Notes: generated by a model not told the origin, from the letters alone. 6,694 bases of DNA from Clostridia bacterium (GCA_022360735.1 JAKSCF010000676.1:1-6694); one strand, 5' to 3'. Shown: positions 1-6,515, counted from the first letter of the stretch. Program-made: numbers and translations.

Positions 1-476
1 AAAATTTTTTATCTCTTTATCCTTTACTTTCTCATAGAGACCTTTTGGATCTCGCTTCATACATGTTTCTATATCTGCTTTTACATAAACTTCTATAAAA
101 TGACCTTCGCCTATTGTTTTTTTGGCGAATTGCCTCATCTTTTCATATGGTGATATGCAGGATATTAAAGTGATCAAACAAGCATCCTTAAACAAAGCTG
201 CCACCTCTGCTATTCTTCTTATATTTTCAGCTCTATCTTCTTCAGAAAAGCCCAGATCACAATTTAAACCATGCCTAATATTATCCCCATCTAATCGATA
301 TACAACTTTCCCTTGTTTAATCAGCTCTTTTTCTGCTTCTACCGCTATTGTAGATTTTCCTGATCCTGAAAGCCCTGTAAACCATACTACTAAACCTGGC
401 TGTTTTAAATTTTCACATCTATCTTCATAAATAACCTTACCTTCTTGCCAAGTTATATTAGAATCTAATTTCCCAT
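1..476 (-). CDS. cysC: Adenylyl-sulfate kinase (APS kinase), 3'-truncated by the window edge, with an apparent frameshift at codon 2
   Basis: CysC phosphorylates APS with ATP to give PAPS, the cytosolic sulfuryl donor. The frame is open on the minus strand from 480 to base 1 and holds the family's signatures: Walker A GLSGSGKST (about 375-349), the APS-binding LDGDNIRHGLN stretch (about 294-262), DRAENIRRIAEVA, ISPYE and RDPKGLYEK, ending at KNF. Roughly the last 35-45 residues are outside the window. The frame has no usable start: a TGA at 481-483 immediately precedes it. The only well-placed ATG (474-476, behind AAAGGG) is one frame off and meets TAG after three codons. One extra G in the GGG at 472-474 would give MGKLDSNITWQEGKV, a normal family N-terminus. 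The gene is last of the visible operon, 48 bases after the sulfotransferase. The identity is secure; whether the gene is intact is not. Confidence 0.93.
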
Positions 477-524
477 AATATCAAACCCTTTTATATTTGC
501 TTAATCAATTGTTATCTATTTACC

Positions 525-1337
525 TTATTGCTGTAAAGGATCATATCCGTACAGTTCAACGTCTTTTTTAAATACTTCTTTGACTAACTCTACTGCTTCT
601 TTATCATAAAAACTCTCATAAGTGGGCAGTGATCTTTGTGAAATATTTTCATTTGTAATGACAGTTTCCGAATAATCTCCTATAATGTTCATTCTAGGCG
701 CACTATGGTGATCTGATTCAGCGATTGCCGAGGGATGACATTTTTTTAGCTGGTACTTTTCTTCAATTTTTGAAATATCATCACTAAAATTTTCCAGATG
801 TATATAATCTTTTATAAACAGTTCTTCACCTTCTAAATATTGCCTGGCAATATGAGAATCTATTTTCTCTACATCTGAACCGACATCCTTGATATAATAT
901 AAAAATTGTTTAAAAGATATACCTTTTTTACTATTTTTATTGTTATGAAATAATTCATTTATTTTTTCAACTTCTCTATATAACCCTGTACCCTGATTTT
1001 CCCAATATATAGCAAACACTAGAGCTAAAAATGAACTCACTGCCCTTTTATACGGATTTCGCACAAGCTTAAAAATATCTTTTTTTGAGTGTAATATTTG
1101 CTCTCTCATTTCTTCTTTATAACTATTTTGTTTTTTATACACTTCGAATTCATACTTATGAACCCATGGATCATACTCCATTACTTTTTCAAGAATCCCT
1201 ATTTGAAAAAAGAACCATTTGAGAAAAGTAGTGCACCCACTTTTTTCACTCCAAAAAAGGATTAGAGGAAATTCTTTATTATAATGGGGTGATCTATATT
1301 GAATTAAGTGATCTAAAATCACCATATTTTCATTCAT
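525..1337 (-). CDS. Sulfotransferase, family-2-like, PAPS-dependent
   Basis: A 270-residue cytosolic protein that should transfer the sulfuryl group of PAPS to an acceptor. The 5'-phosphosulfate loop is SEKSGCTTFLKWFF (residues 30-43), the form seen in bacterial Sulfotransfer_2 proteins. The 3'-phosphate-binding segment is KLVRNPYKRAVSSFL (90-104), with Arg93 and Ser101 in the expected places. The C-terminus has the usual Tyr-rich helix ending in ELYGYD (261-266). No signal peptide or membrane helix is visible, so the acceptor is probably modified in the cytoplasm or at the inner membrane face. The ATG at 1337 lies behind GGAAAGGATAGG; Met5 is a weaker alternative. It starts 51 bases after cysN and is followed by cysC, so it is co-transcribed with PAPS synthesis. 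The acceptor could be a polysaccharide, lipid or small molecule; nothing in the window decides this. Confidence 0.85.
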   Translation of the reverse strand: MNENMVILDHLIQYRSPHYNKEFPLILFWSEKSGCTTFLKWFFFQIGILEKVMEYDPWVHKYEFEVYKKQNSYKEEMREQILHSKKDIFKLVRNPYKRAVSSFLALVFAIYWENQGTGLYREVEKINELFHNNKNSKKGISFKQFLYYIKDVGSDVEKIDSHIARQYLEGEELFIKDYIHLENFSDDISKIEEKYQLKKCHPSAIAESDHHSAPRMNIIGDYSETVITNENISQRSLPTYESFYDKEAVELVKEVFKKDVELYGYDPLQQ

Positions 1338-1388
1338 TATATCCTATCCTTTCCATTTAAAACTCAAAAGCCAATATAGCACATCTCT

Positions 1389-3218
1389 CTAAAAGGGTTT
1401 AAATACTATGCCTTTAGATTGTAATATTTCTTTTATCTTTTTTACTTTATTTTCCAATGAATCCGTTGATGGTATAAGCAAGTCGAATGTTATATCCGTA
1501 GTAACATCCTCTTGTGCCCAAATCGTTATGATATCCCCCGATTCAACCGTAGCTTTAATAATATCTAAATCGTCTTGAGATAACTCTGTTGCGGTCACTA
1601 TTAATATTAGTCCGGCATTAAGCATTATGTTGGATACCTCGGCTAATCTTTTTAGAGATTCTTCCTTATTGTTTTTTTCCTTTGTTTTATTATCAATATC
1701 AACGCCATATAATACATTTCCAATACATAAAAAGTATGCTATTTTGCCATCATTAACCAGTCTCTTTTCTAATTCTTTAGCTATTGTCTTTTTGTCTATA
1801 TTTTTATGGCCGGTTATCAATACCAAAGCAGGTTTTTGATTATATTTTTCTGCCCTTTCCACTTTTGTAACCCAGCTCTTTTCCCATTTACGATCTCTAA
1901 TAAATATCTTTTCTCTTATCCAGCTTTGTTTATCTTCTAAAGCTTCTTGAATAATCCCCCCGCCTGCAATTTTATAATGATCTACTACCACAAATCTACT
2001 CGTATCTGAATTCTCATGGCTAAGGTCAAAAGCTACCGCTTTATCTAACTTTAATATACATTCTGCTACCTCATGCTTTTCTATCCTATCTTTTTTTTGC
2101 TTTTCTAAGTTTGATGAGTCCAGAACCATATTTATTTCTTCTATTTCAACGCCTACCTTTGCTGTTCCCAGTTTCAACATATATTTTTTATTCATTTCCA
2201 TAGGTGATTTACCAAGCCAAAATAAATTGACCTTTATTCTACTTGTAACATTTGGCTTTGTTTCATTTAAAAGTGCAGCTATTTCTCCTCTGGTCACATA
2301 TATTTGTTCTTCTAATGTGAATCCTGCTGCTTTTCCGGCTTTTATAGTCATCTGTTTTTCTTTATTAAATTCCTCTATGGATTTTACTTTACTTTTCTTT
2401 CCTGAAGGATAAAAAATCACCACGTCATCAACACTTAATTTTCCTGAAGCTACAGTACCTGATATAATTCTTCTTCTATCTCCATCATTTGTAAATTTAT
2501 ATATACCCTGCACCGGCATTCTAAATGGTTTATCTTCGGGTTTTTTTTCGGTAACAAAGCTATCCAGTGTTTCTAAAACGGTTTTGCCTTTATACCAGTT
2601 CATATTTTCTAAATGTCCTGCAATATTATCGCCCTTCATGCCGCTTACGGGAATAAATGCGTTTGCAGCTATATCTATCTTTACTAAAAATTCTTTAAGC
2701 TCATTGACAATTTTTTTATAGACATCAACATCATAATCCACCAGATCCATCTTATTTATTAATACTGATATCTGTTTAATCCCAAGCATTGATAACATAT
2801 ATCCATGTCTTCGTGTGTTTTCTTTTATCCCTTCCTTAGCGTCTATAACCAATAATGCTGCTTCAGCCCTGGATGCTCCTGTTACCATATTCTTTAGAAA
2901 CTCTATGTGGCCCGGAGCATCTAATATTAAATAGTTTCTTGTTTTAGTTTTAAAAAAACATCTTGCCGTATCTATTGTTATTCCCTGTGAACGTTCTTCT
3001 TTTAATGCATCCAATAAAAAAGCATATTCAAAAGGTTTAGCATTTCTTCTACACATTTCTTTAACCTGTTCTAATTTTCCTTTTGGCAAAGAATTTGTAT
3101 CTGCCAAAAGCCTGCCTATTACAGTACTTTTACCATGATCTACGTGACCTACTATTACGATATTCATATCTTCTCTATTATCTTGAAATTTAATAGATTC
3201 TTTCTTACATATATCCAC
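1389..3218 (-). CDS. cysN: Sulfate adenylyltransferase large subunit (GTPase) with a degenerate C-terminal APS-kinase-like domain
   Basis: CysN is the regulatory GTPase of ATP sulfurylase; GTP hydrolysis drives APS formation by CysD. Within 609 residues the EF-Tu-like G domain shows GHVDHGKS (24-31), DAPGH (100-104), NKMD (155-158) and SGMKGD (192-197), followed by the beta-barrel domains (about 230-440). Residues about 463-609 resemble APS kinase, but the P-loop reads GHKNIDKKT (470-478) where active enzymes have GLSGxGKST. The LDGDNVRHG position reads LCIGNVLYG (497-505). It is therefore probably not a working kinase. The start is GTG at 3218, overlapping the cysD end by 14 bases, with GAGGAG ten bases upstream; Met18 ([12 protein letters not shown]) is a reasonable alternative start. 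Fused CysN-CysC enzymes (NodQ type) are established; here the fused kinase domain looks lost and the separate cysC supplies the activity. Confidence 0.93.
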   Translation of the reverse strand: MDICKKESIKFQDNREDMNIVIVGHVDHGKSTVIGRLLADTNSLPKGKLEQVKEMCRRNAKPFEYAFLLDALKEERSQGITIDTARCFFKTKTRNYLILDAPGHIEFLKNMVTGASRAEAALLVIDAKEGIKENTRRHGYMLSMLGIKQISVLINKMDLVDYDVDVYKKIVNELKEFLVKIDIAANAFIPVSGMKGDNIAGHLENMNWYKGKTVLETLDSFVTEKKPEDKPFRMPVQGIYKFTNDGDRRRIISGTVASGKLSVDDVVIFYPSGKKSKVKSIEEFNKEKQMTIKAGKAAGFTLEEQIYVTRGEIAALLNETKPNVTSRIKVNLFWLGKSPMEMNKKYMLKLGTAKVGVEIEEINMVLDSSNLEKQKKDRIEKHEVAECILKLDKAVAFDLSHENSDTSRFVVVDHYKIAGGGIIQEALEDKQSWIREKIFIRDRKWEKSWVTKVERAEKYNQKPALVLITGHKNIDKKTIAKELEKRLVNDGKIAYFLCIGNVLYGVDIDNKTKEKNNKEESLKRLAEVSNIMLNAGLILIVTATELSQDDLDIIKATVESGDIITIWAQEDVTTDITFDLLIPSTDSLENKVKKIKEILQSKGIVFKPF

Positions 3219-4086
3219 CTGTTCGCAACTCCTCTAATCCTCCGCCATCTTCTTTGTCCTGATCCCTTCCTGCTCTTTCAGCTATATTTGAAAACTTTCC
3301 TGTTTTTAATTCTTCTATTATTTCATCTACGTTCTTAGCATTTGATTCTACTGGTTTTGTACAGGGATAACATCCTAATGATCGATATCGCTTTCCTTCC
3401 CCTTGATCAAAATATAGAGATACAGTAGGGATATTTTCTTTTTTTATATATTCCCATATATCAAGTTCAGTCCAATCCAGTAGTGGATGAATTCTAACAT
3501 GGGTTCCGGGTGGAAAGTCTGTATTAAATTGATTCCAAAATTCCGGCGGCTGATCTACTAAATCCCAACTGCTATTCTCTTCTCTTGGTGAAAAATACCG
3601 CTCTTTTGAACGGGTTCCTTCCTCATCAGCTCTTATTCCTGCAATAACACCTGTATACGGTTCTGTGTTTTTATCTATCTCATATTGACCTGTTTCATGA
3701 TCCATTCTATACCTCGGCCAATTACCATTTACTGTGTTGATTAATGTTTCGGTCTTTAATTTTTTGCAACACTGTATTCTTGTAACATTACCATCAGGAA
3801 ATGTTTGTTTTTTTTCTAAAGCATCCCTATTCTCGCCATAGATCATATCCAGTTTCCATTCCAGTGCCAATTTATCTCTATGCTCTATCATCTCTGGTAT
3901 TTGGTAATGTGTATCTATATGAATTAAAGGAAAGGGTAAATGTCCAAAAAAAGCTTTTCTGGCAAGCCATAACAATACTGTACTATCCTTTCCAATTGAC
4001 CATAACATACAAAGATTTTTAAAATCACTATATGCTTCTCTAAAAATATAAATACTTGTAGATTCTAATCTATCCAAATGATTCAT
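3205..4086 (-). CDS. cysD: Sulfate adenylyltransferase small subunit (ATP pyrophosphatase type)
   Basis: CysD is the catalytic subunit of the heterodimeric ATP sulfurylase, making APS and pyrophosphate from sulfate and ATP together with CysN. The 293-residue protein has near-normal length. The PP-loop reads SIGKDS (30-35), the variant in which the first Gly of the usual SGGKDS is Ile. Other family segments are [11 protein letters not shown] (56-66), [14 protein letters not shown] (150-163), [15 protein letters not shown] (200-214) and [11 protein letters not shown] (233-243). The ATG at 4086 is preceded at good distance by AAAAGGAGGAA, one of the best ribosome sites in the window. It is the first gene of the operon; its stop lies inside the start region of cysN, so the two subunits are likely translationally coupled. 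Nothing is broken or missing. Confidence 0.96.
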   Translation of the reverse strand: MNHLDRLESTSIYIFREAYSDFKNLCMLWSIGKDSTVLLWLARKAFFGHLPFPLIHIDTHYQIPEMIEHRDKLALEWKLDMIYGENRDALEKKQTFPDGNVTRIQCCKKLKTETLINTVNGNWPRYRMDHETGQYEIDKNTEPYTGVIAGIRADEEGTRSKERYFSPREENSSWDLVDQPPEFWNQFNTDFPPGTHVRIHPLLDWTELDIWEYIKKENIPTVSLYFDQGEGKRYRSLGCYPCTKPVESNAKNVDEIIEELKTGKFSNIAERAGRDQDKEDGGGLEELRTGGYM

Positions 4087-4117
4087 ATTAAAGTTCCTCC
4101 TTTTCTTTTCCTACGAC

Positions 4118-4146
4118 ATTATATTCTATTCGACAAAATATGTTAT
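4118..4146 (-). promoter_or_regulatory. Promoter of the cysD-cysN-sulfotransferase-cysC operon
   Basis: A perfect -10 box TATAAT (4118-4123) follows a 17-base spacer after ATAACA (4141-4146), which matches the -35 consensus at four of six positions. Transcription would start near 4111 and give a short leader of about 25 bases. That is too short for a riboswitch or T-box, so any sulfur control would have to act through a protein at or upstream of the promoter. Confidence 0.6.
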
Positions 4147-4249
4147 TTTAGAACACCATTTTATATAGATAATTCAAAATGTGATGGAAAGTGTTGATGT
4201 ATACTTTTTAATACTACTGAATATTTTGGAAATAAAAAAAAGCCAGATT

Positions 4250-4288
4250 TAAAAAAGTGAATTAATACACCCTATTAATCCAACTTTT
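4250..4288 (-). terminator. AT-rich hairpin, possible terminator of the upstream membrane-protein gene
   Basis: On the minus strand the arm AAAAGTTGGATTAAT (4274-4288) pairs with ATTAATTCACTTTT (4253-4266) over 14 pairs, with one bulged base, one G-T pair and a 7-base loop. The U-run at its end (4251-4256) continues out of the stem. The stem is poor in GC, which makes it a weak terminator, but it lies 48 bases after the stop of the 237-residue membrane protein and before the cysD promoter. The rest of the 250-base gap holds only that promoter. Confidence 0.45.
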
Positions 4289-4336
4289 CATCTCTGCCTC
4301 GCAGCACTGTATATCATTATAATGCAAATATTCAAT

Positions 4337-5050
4337 TTAATATTTGTTGCTTTCATCTTCAAATTTTATAATTTTACCCTCATAGTATGTAAGATTTAAA
4401 TGTCGTTTTAATCTTAGAGGTTGCTCTTCAAGTCTATTGATCCAAACAACTATATTTTCCCCTCTGTTCGCACCGCTAAATATTAAAATAGTATCCTCAT
4501 CCGTGATATCATAGCCGGCTTCTTTTACATAGTTAATTGCAGTTCTTTCTACTTTATTATTAAAATAGACATTTTCATATTTATCAACCATAAACGTTAT
4601 ACCAATTAAAATTATAAATCCCAATATATAAACCTTCCATTTACCTCTGCCGGCGATTATTAATAGTAATATAAATTGAGATAAGATAAATGTTATTTTT
4701 ACAATCAGCATAAACTTATAAATGTATAATATAATTGCAATGCCTATTATCCAAGAAATCGCTAGTAAAATCAAATTACACGGGCTCTTACATGATTTTC
4801 TTTCTATAAATATCCCTATAAAAAAACATACGAATAAACCCATAAGAACAATCATGCATTCTTGGGTTGTATCCGTTTTTGCATATGCAAAATTACTTAA
4901 TATCACTAAAATAGGAATGTATAGACCTAAAATGTTCAATCTTTTACTTATTTTATCATTTTCTTTTATTTTTTCTGTCTTCTGTAAATATGTTAAAACT
5001 ACAATGGTTATAATTAGAATAATTGCAGAAATAATAGCAGGTATCCACAT
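4337..5050 (-). CDS. Polytopic membrane protein of unknown function, about six helices plus a small C-terminal domain
   Basis: I do not recognise this 237-residue protein. Hydrophobic segments at about 4-21, 40-57, 65-83, 92-111, 113-132 and 138-155 suggest six membrane helices. They are followed by a polar C-terminal domain of about 80 residues (156-237) containing YDITDEDTILIF and two or three likely beta-strands ending in YYEGKIIKFEDE. Helix 1 could act as a signal anchor. The ATG at 5050 lies behind GAGGGG at good spacing. It appears to be a single-gene unit: a hairpin follows it, and about 170 bases separate it from the ribbon-helix-helix gene upstream. It has no evident link to sulfation beyond adjacency. 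The C-terminal domain could be a small sensory or binding module, which is a guess from its shape only. Confidence 0.75.
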   Translation of the reverse strand: MWIPAIISAIILIITIVVLTYLQKTEKIKENDKISKRLNILGLYIPILVILSNFAYAKTDTTQECMIVLMGLFVCFFIGIFIERKSCKSPCNLILLAISWIIGIAIILYIYKFMLIVKITFILSQFILLLIIAGRGKWKVYILGFIILIGITFMVDKYENVYFNNKVERTAINYVKEAGYDITDEDTILIFSGANRGENIVVWINRLEEQPLRLKRHLNLTYYEGKIIKFEDESNKY

Positions 5051-5085
5051 AACAAACCCCTCAATTCTTTGTTGTTTTTCTGTAT

Positions 5086-5141
5086 ATTATAATTTATATC
5101 TTCTAAATCACTATACTACCATTATTGAATTACTATCTCAA
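5086..5141 (-). promoter_or_regulatory. Candidate promoter region for the 237-residue membrane protein
   Basis: Two options are visible on the minus strand. TTGAGA (5136-5141) and TAGTAT (5113-5118) are separated by 17 bases. Alternatively a perfect TATAAT (5086-5091) lies closer to the gene but without a convincing -35 box. The first option overlaps the opposite-strand promoter proposed at 5125-5153, so the two could not be occupied at once. Confidence 0.35.
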
Positions 5142-5153
5142 ACAGGGTATAAT
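5125..5153 (+). promoter_or_regulatory. Plus-strand promoter, apparently for a small RNA
   Basis: TTGAAT (5125-5130) is followed after exactly 17 bases by a perfect TATAAT (5148-5153), giving an expected start near 5160. No credible plus-strand protein gene lies downstream, but a paired-hairpin region and U-tract do, as described in the next entry. Confidence 0.45.
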
Positions 5154-5159
5154 AAATTT

Positions 5160-5232
5160 ACCTCTATCTTTGATAGTGGTTTGTGTAAAGTGGTGTTCTT
5201 GCTTACCGGCGGGCACCATTTTCTCATTTTTT
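5160..5232 (+). ncRNA. Candidate small RNA of about 73 bases with a terminator hairpin
   Basis: Starting at the predicted transcription start, the first hairpin is CCTCTATC-TTT-GATAGTGG (5161-5179), with pairs on both sides of one T-T mismatch and an outer A-T pair. After an unpaired linker comes TGGTGTTC (5191-5198) pairing with GGGCACCA (5211-5218) around a 12-base loop. It uses two G-U pairs that work only in the plus-strand RNA. The T-rich run at 5219-5232 follows directly, as in a Rho-independent terminator. On the minus strand the same arms contain C-A mismatches and lack a U-tract, so the orientation is informative. The RNA's 3' tail overlaps the last bases of the ribbon-helix-helix gene in antisense. 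No known RNA family was recognised; the prediction rests on signals only. Confidence 0.4.
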
Positions 5233-5397
5233 CTGGTCATTCAACTGAATGATTGCTTGTCTTACACCTTCCGCTATTCCAATATCATGCTTTTTACAGT
5301 AATCATCTAAAATGTTAAAAACCTTTTCATCAACTCGTGCCGTAATTCTTAACACTTTAGGGCTATCAGTAGGACGACCTATTTTCTTTTTAGCCAA
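5224..5397 (-). CDS. Small ribbon-helix-helix (CopG/Arc-type) DNA-binding protein, TTG start
   Basis: A 57-residue protein read from TTG: MAKKKIGRPTD, then the beta-strand KVLRITARVD and two helices through VFNILDDYCKKHDI and IAEGVRQAIIQLND. The KKxGRPTDxPK leader followed by a short RxxVR-type strand and E-G-x-R-x-A-I helix is typical of small RHH repressors of Bacillota and their mobile elements. Such proteins dimerise through the strand and bind short palindromes. A strong GGGGAGG precedes two consecutive TTG codons; the second (5397) has the better spacing, and 5400 is the alternative. It begins 12 bases after the stop of the membrane protein gene upstream and is likely co-translated with it. 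Its target is unknown. A dyad at 5161-5179 and another at 5872-5882 are the nearest candidates. Confidence 0.72.
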   Translation of the reverse strand: MAKKKIGRPTDSPKVLRITARVDEKVFNILDDYCKKHDIGIAEGVRQAIIQLNDQKK

Positions 5398-5409
5398 CAA
5401 TCCACCTCC

Positions 5410-5784
5410 CTATTCATTAGTCCTTTCACTCTCATCAGTACCAAAATACATATGTAATATTGCCCTAATTATTGACAGCCCTATGATACATCCTATAACA
5501 ATATTACCTGTTACCTCCATCTTTTCCGTCAGCACATAGAGAAAGCCAAACATACCAAATGAAACACTCACCGTTAATTCATCAGCTAATCGTATTCTAT
5601 TCTTTGTATGTTTTGAACTCTTCTTTTTTCTTTCTTTAGCAGAAAACATGATATACGTAGAAAAAATAATTAATAGCAATAACCAACCAATGTATTTATA
5701 TCCATCATATTCTCCTAAAATAAAAATTTTATAAGAAATAAGTACAAAAATAATAATTAATGGTTCAATTATGATATTTCTCAT
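5410..5784 (-). CDS. Small four-helix membrane protein of unknown function
   Basis: A 124-residue protein that I cannot assign to a named family. Hydrophobic segments at about 4-22, 30-48, 70-87 and 93-113 suggest four membrane helices. A strongly basic cytoplasmic-type loop lies between helices 2 and 3 (KERKKKSSKHTKNRIR, 50-65), and the tail is acidic and polar (GTDESERTNE). By the positive-inside rule both ends would be outside and the basic loop inside if helices 1 and 2 form a hairpin, or the reverse; this is not certain. The ATG at 5784 has an excellent AAAGGAGATG site. It forms a two-gene unit with the ribbon-helix-helix gene, an arrangement in which the small regulator could control its own membrane partner. 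Confidence 0.72.
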   Translation of the reverse strand: MRNIIIEPLIIIFVLISYKIFILGEYDGYKYIGWLLLLIIFSTYIMFSAKERKKKSSKHTKNRIRLADELTVSVSFGMFGFLYVLTEKMEVTGNIVIGCIIGLSIIRAILHMYFGTDESERTNE

Positions 5785-5822
5785 ATTTTCATCTCCTTTG
5801 GAATATTTTGGTTATATGATAT

Positions 5823-5852
5823 ATGGTACTATTTTTTGTCTTTAATTGTCAA
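5823..5852 (-). promoter_or_regulatory. Promoter of the membrane protein / ribbon-helix-helix gene pair
   Basis: A perfect -35 box TTGACA (5847-5852) is followed after 18 bases by TACCAT (5823-5828), four of six matches to the -10 consensus. Transcription would start close to 5816, about 30 bases before the ATG. An 11-base palindrome AGTGT-A-ACACT (5872-5882) sits 19 bases upstream of the -35 box and could be an operator. Confidence 0.5.
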
Positions 5853-5905
5853 CTATCTTTTTTATTGGAACAGTGTAACACTTTTTCACACTTCATATTA
5901 TTGAA

Positions 5906-6112
5906 TTATAACAAATCGTCGTATGGATTATCATCTTCAGTTGAATATACCATGAATTTTGTTTTTTCTGACACAACTCTAATTAAATTATCAAATAACT
6001 TATCATCTTTTTCTATAGAAAGTTCTCTCCTCATATCAAGTTTGTTCAATATTTTTTGAAAACTATGGCTATTTTTGTTTAGATCATCCTCTATTTCTTT
6101 GTATTCCCTTAA
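5906..6112 (-). CDS. Small acidic protein of unknown function with no recognisable start codon
   Basis: The frame is open from just after a TAA (6113-6115) to the TAA at 5906-5908. It encodes a soluble, charged, probably helical protein (EYKEIEDDLNKNSHSFQK, LSIEKDDKLFDNLIRVVS) with an acidic end DDNPYDDLL. The composition is protein-like and unlike random AT-rich sequence. There is no ATG, GTG or TTG with a ribosome site at the front. AAGGG (about 6105-6109) is followed by an in-frame ATA at 6092-6094, which would give 62 residues. The first in-frame ATG yields only 42 residues and has no ribosome site. Either an ATA start is used, or a start was lost to mutation or sequencing error. It follows the restored VanZ-like frame by about 12 bases, so the two probably form one unit. 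Confidence 0.5.
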   Translation of the reverse strand, partial: LREYKEIEDDLNKNSHSFQKILNKLDMRRELSIEKDDKLFDNLIRVVSEKTKFMVYSTEDDNPYDDLL

Positions 6113-6123
6113 TTAATAACCAG

Positions 6124-6515
6124 CTATTTATTTTTAATAATGTTTTTTATTAGAGCAGTGAATAATCTAATAGCAATATAAATGCCTATAGCATACATAA
6201 ACCCAGCCATGCCATATAAAACACTTTAAATTCCATACGACCGTTTCCTGTTACATATTGTTGTATTTCAATTGCAAAGACTAAAACCAATACTACAAAA
6301 AGTGAAAATATAAATGATATAATTTCAATTGAATATTTTGATAACCATTTAAAAATTATATTAGCTACAAAAAATATTATGATCCCTATAAAACCAATAA
6401 CAATTAAATGCATAAATTTGTCGTCTGCATTTGGATAAATCCGTTTAATGATTTCTCCTAATACTAAATGAAACATATCTACTAGTGATGATACCAGTTT
6501 AAGAAATAATGTCAT
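6124..6515 (-). pseudogene. VanZ-like membrane protein, interrupted by an apparent one-base deletion
   Basis: As written, the gene codes for 109 residues and stops at 6186-6188. It has a DDKFMH segment (31-36), helices at about 35-57 and 62-82, and EIQQYVTGNGRMEF (83-96), matching the E-x-x-Q and Arg positions of VanZ-like proteins. After that the helix stops abruptly. The next frame (-1) continues with MAGFMYAIGIYIAIRLF and a basic tail KNIIKNK, ending at TAG 6124-6126. This is the glycine-spaced last helix the family should have. One extra T in the TTTT at 6218-6221 gives an uninterrupted protein of about 130 residues. The start is the ATG at 6515 behind GGAGGAG; a TTG at 6530 is in frame but overlaps that ribosome site. 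VanZ itself is linked to teicoplanin resistance, but most relatives have no known role, and none is claimed here. Confidence 0.65.

Noticed and set aside
122..430. Plus-strand frame of 102 codons
   Set aside because: It lies entirely opposite cysC, whose motifs are unmistakable on the minus strand; the plus-strand translation has no recognisable domain.
470..483. Programmed ribosomal frameshifting in cysC
   Set aside because: Only two to three codons precede the stop, there is no heptameric slippery site or downstream stimulator typical of such events, and simple loss of a G explains it better.
4087..4336. Sulfur-responsive riboswitch or T-box ahead of cysD
   Set aside because: The predicted leader after the -10 box is only about 25 bases and shows no conserved SAM or T-box elements; upstream of the promoter there is only an AT-rich hairpin.
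5133..5219. Minus-strand 28-codon frame beginning MVPAGKQEHH after the ribbon-helix-helix stop
   Set aside because: It has an ATG but no ribosome site, and overlaps the proposed small RNA and promoters; it could be a relic of a longer gene but nothing supports translation.
4722..5252. Plus-strand frame of 176 codons
   Set aside because: It mirrors the hydrophobic 237-residue membrane gene, has no ribosome site, and shows the composition expected of an antisense frame.
5823..6059. Plus-strand frame of 78 codons
   Set aside because: It overlaps the TTGACA promoter and the acidic minus-strand frame; it lacks a ribosome site and protein-like motifs.
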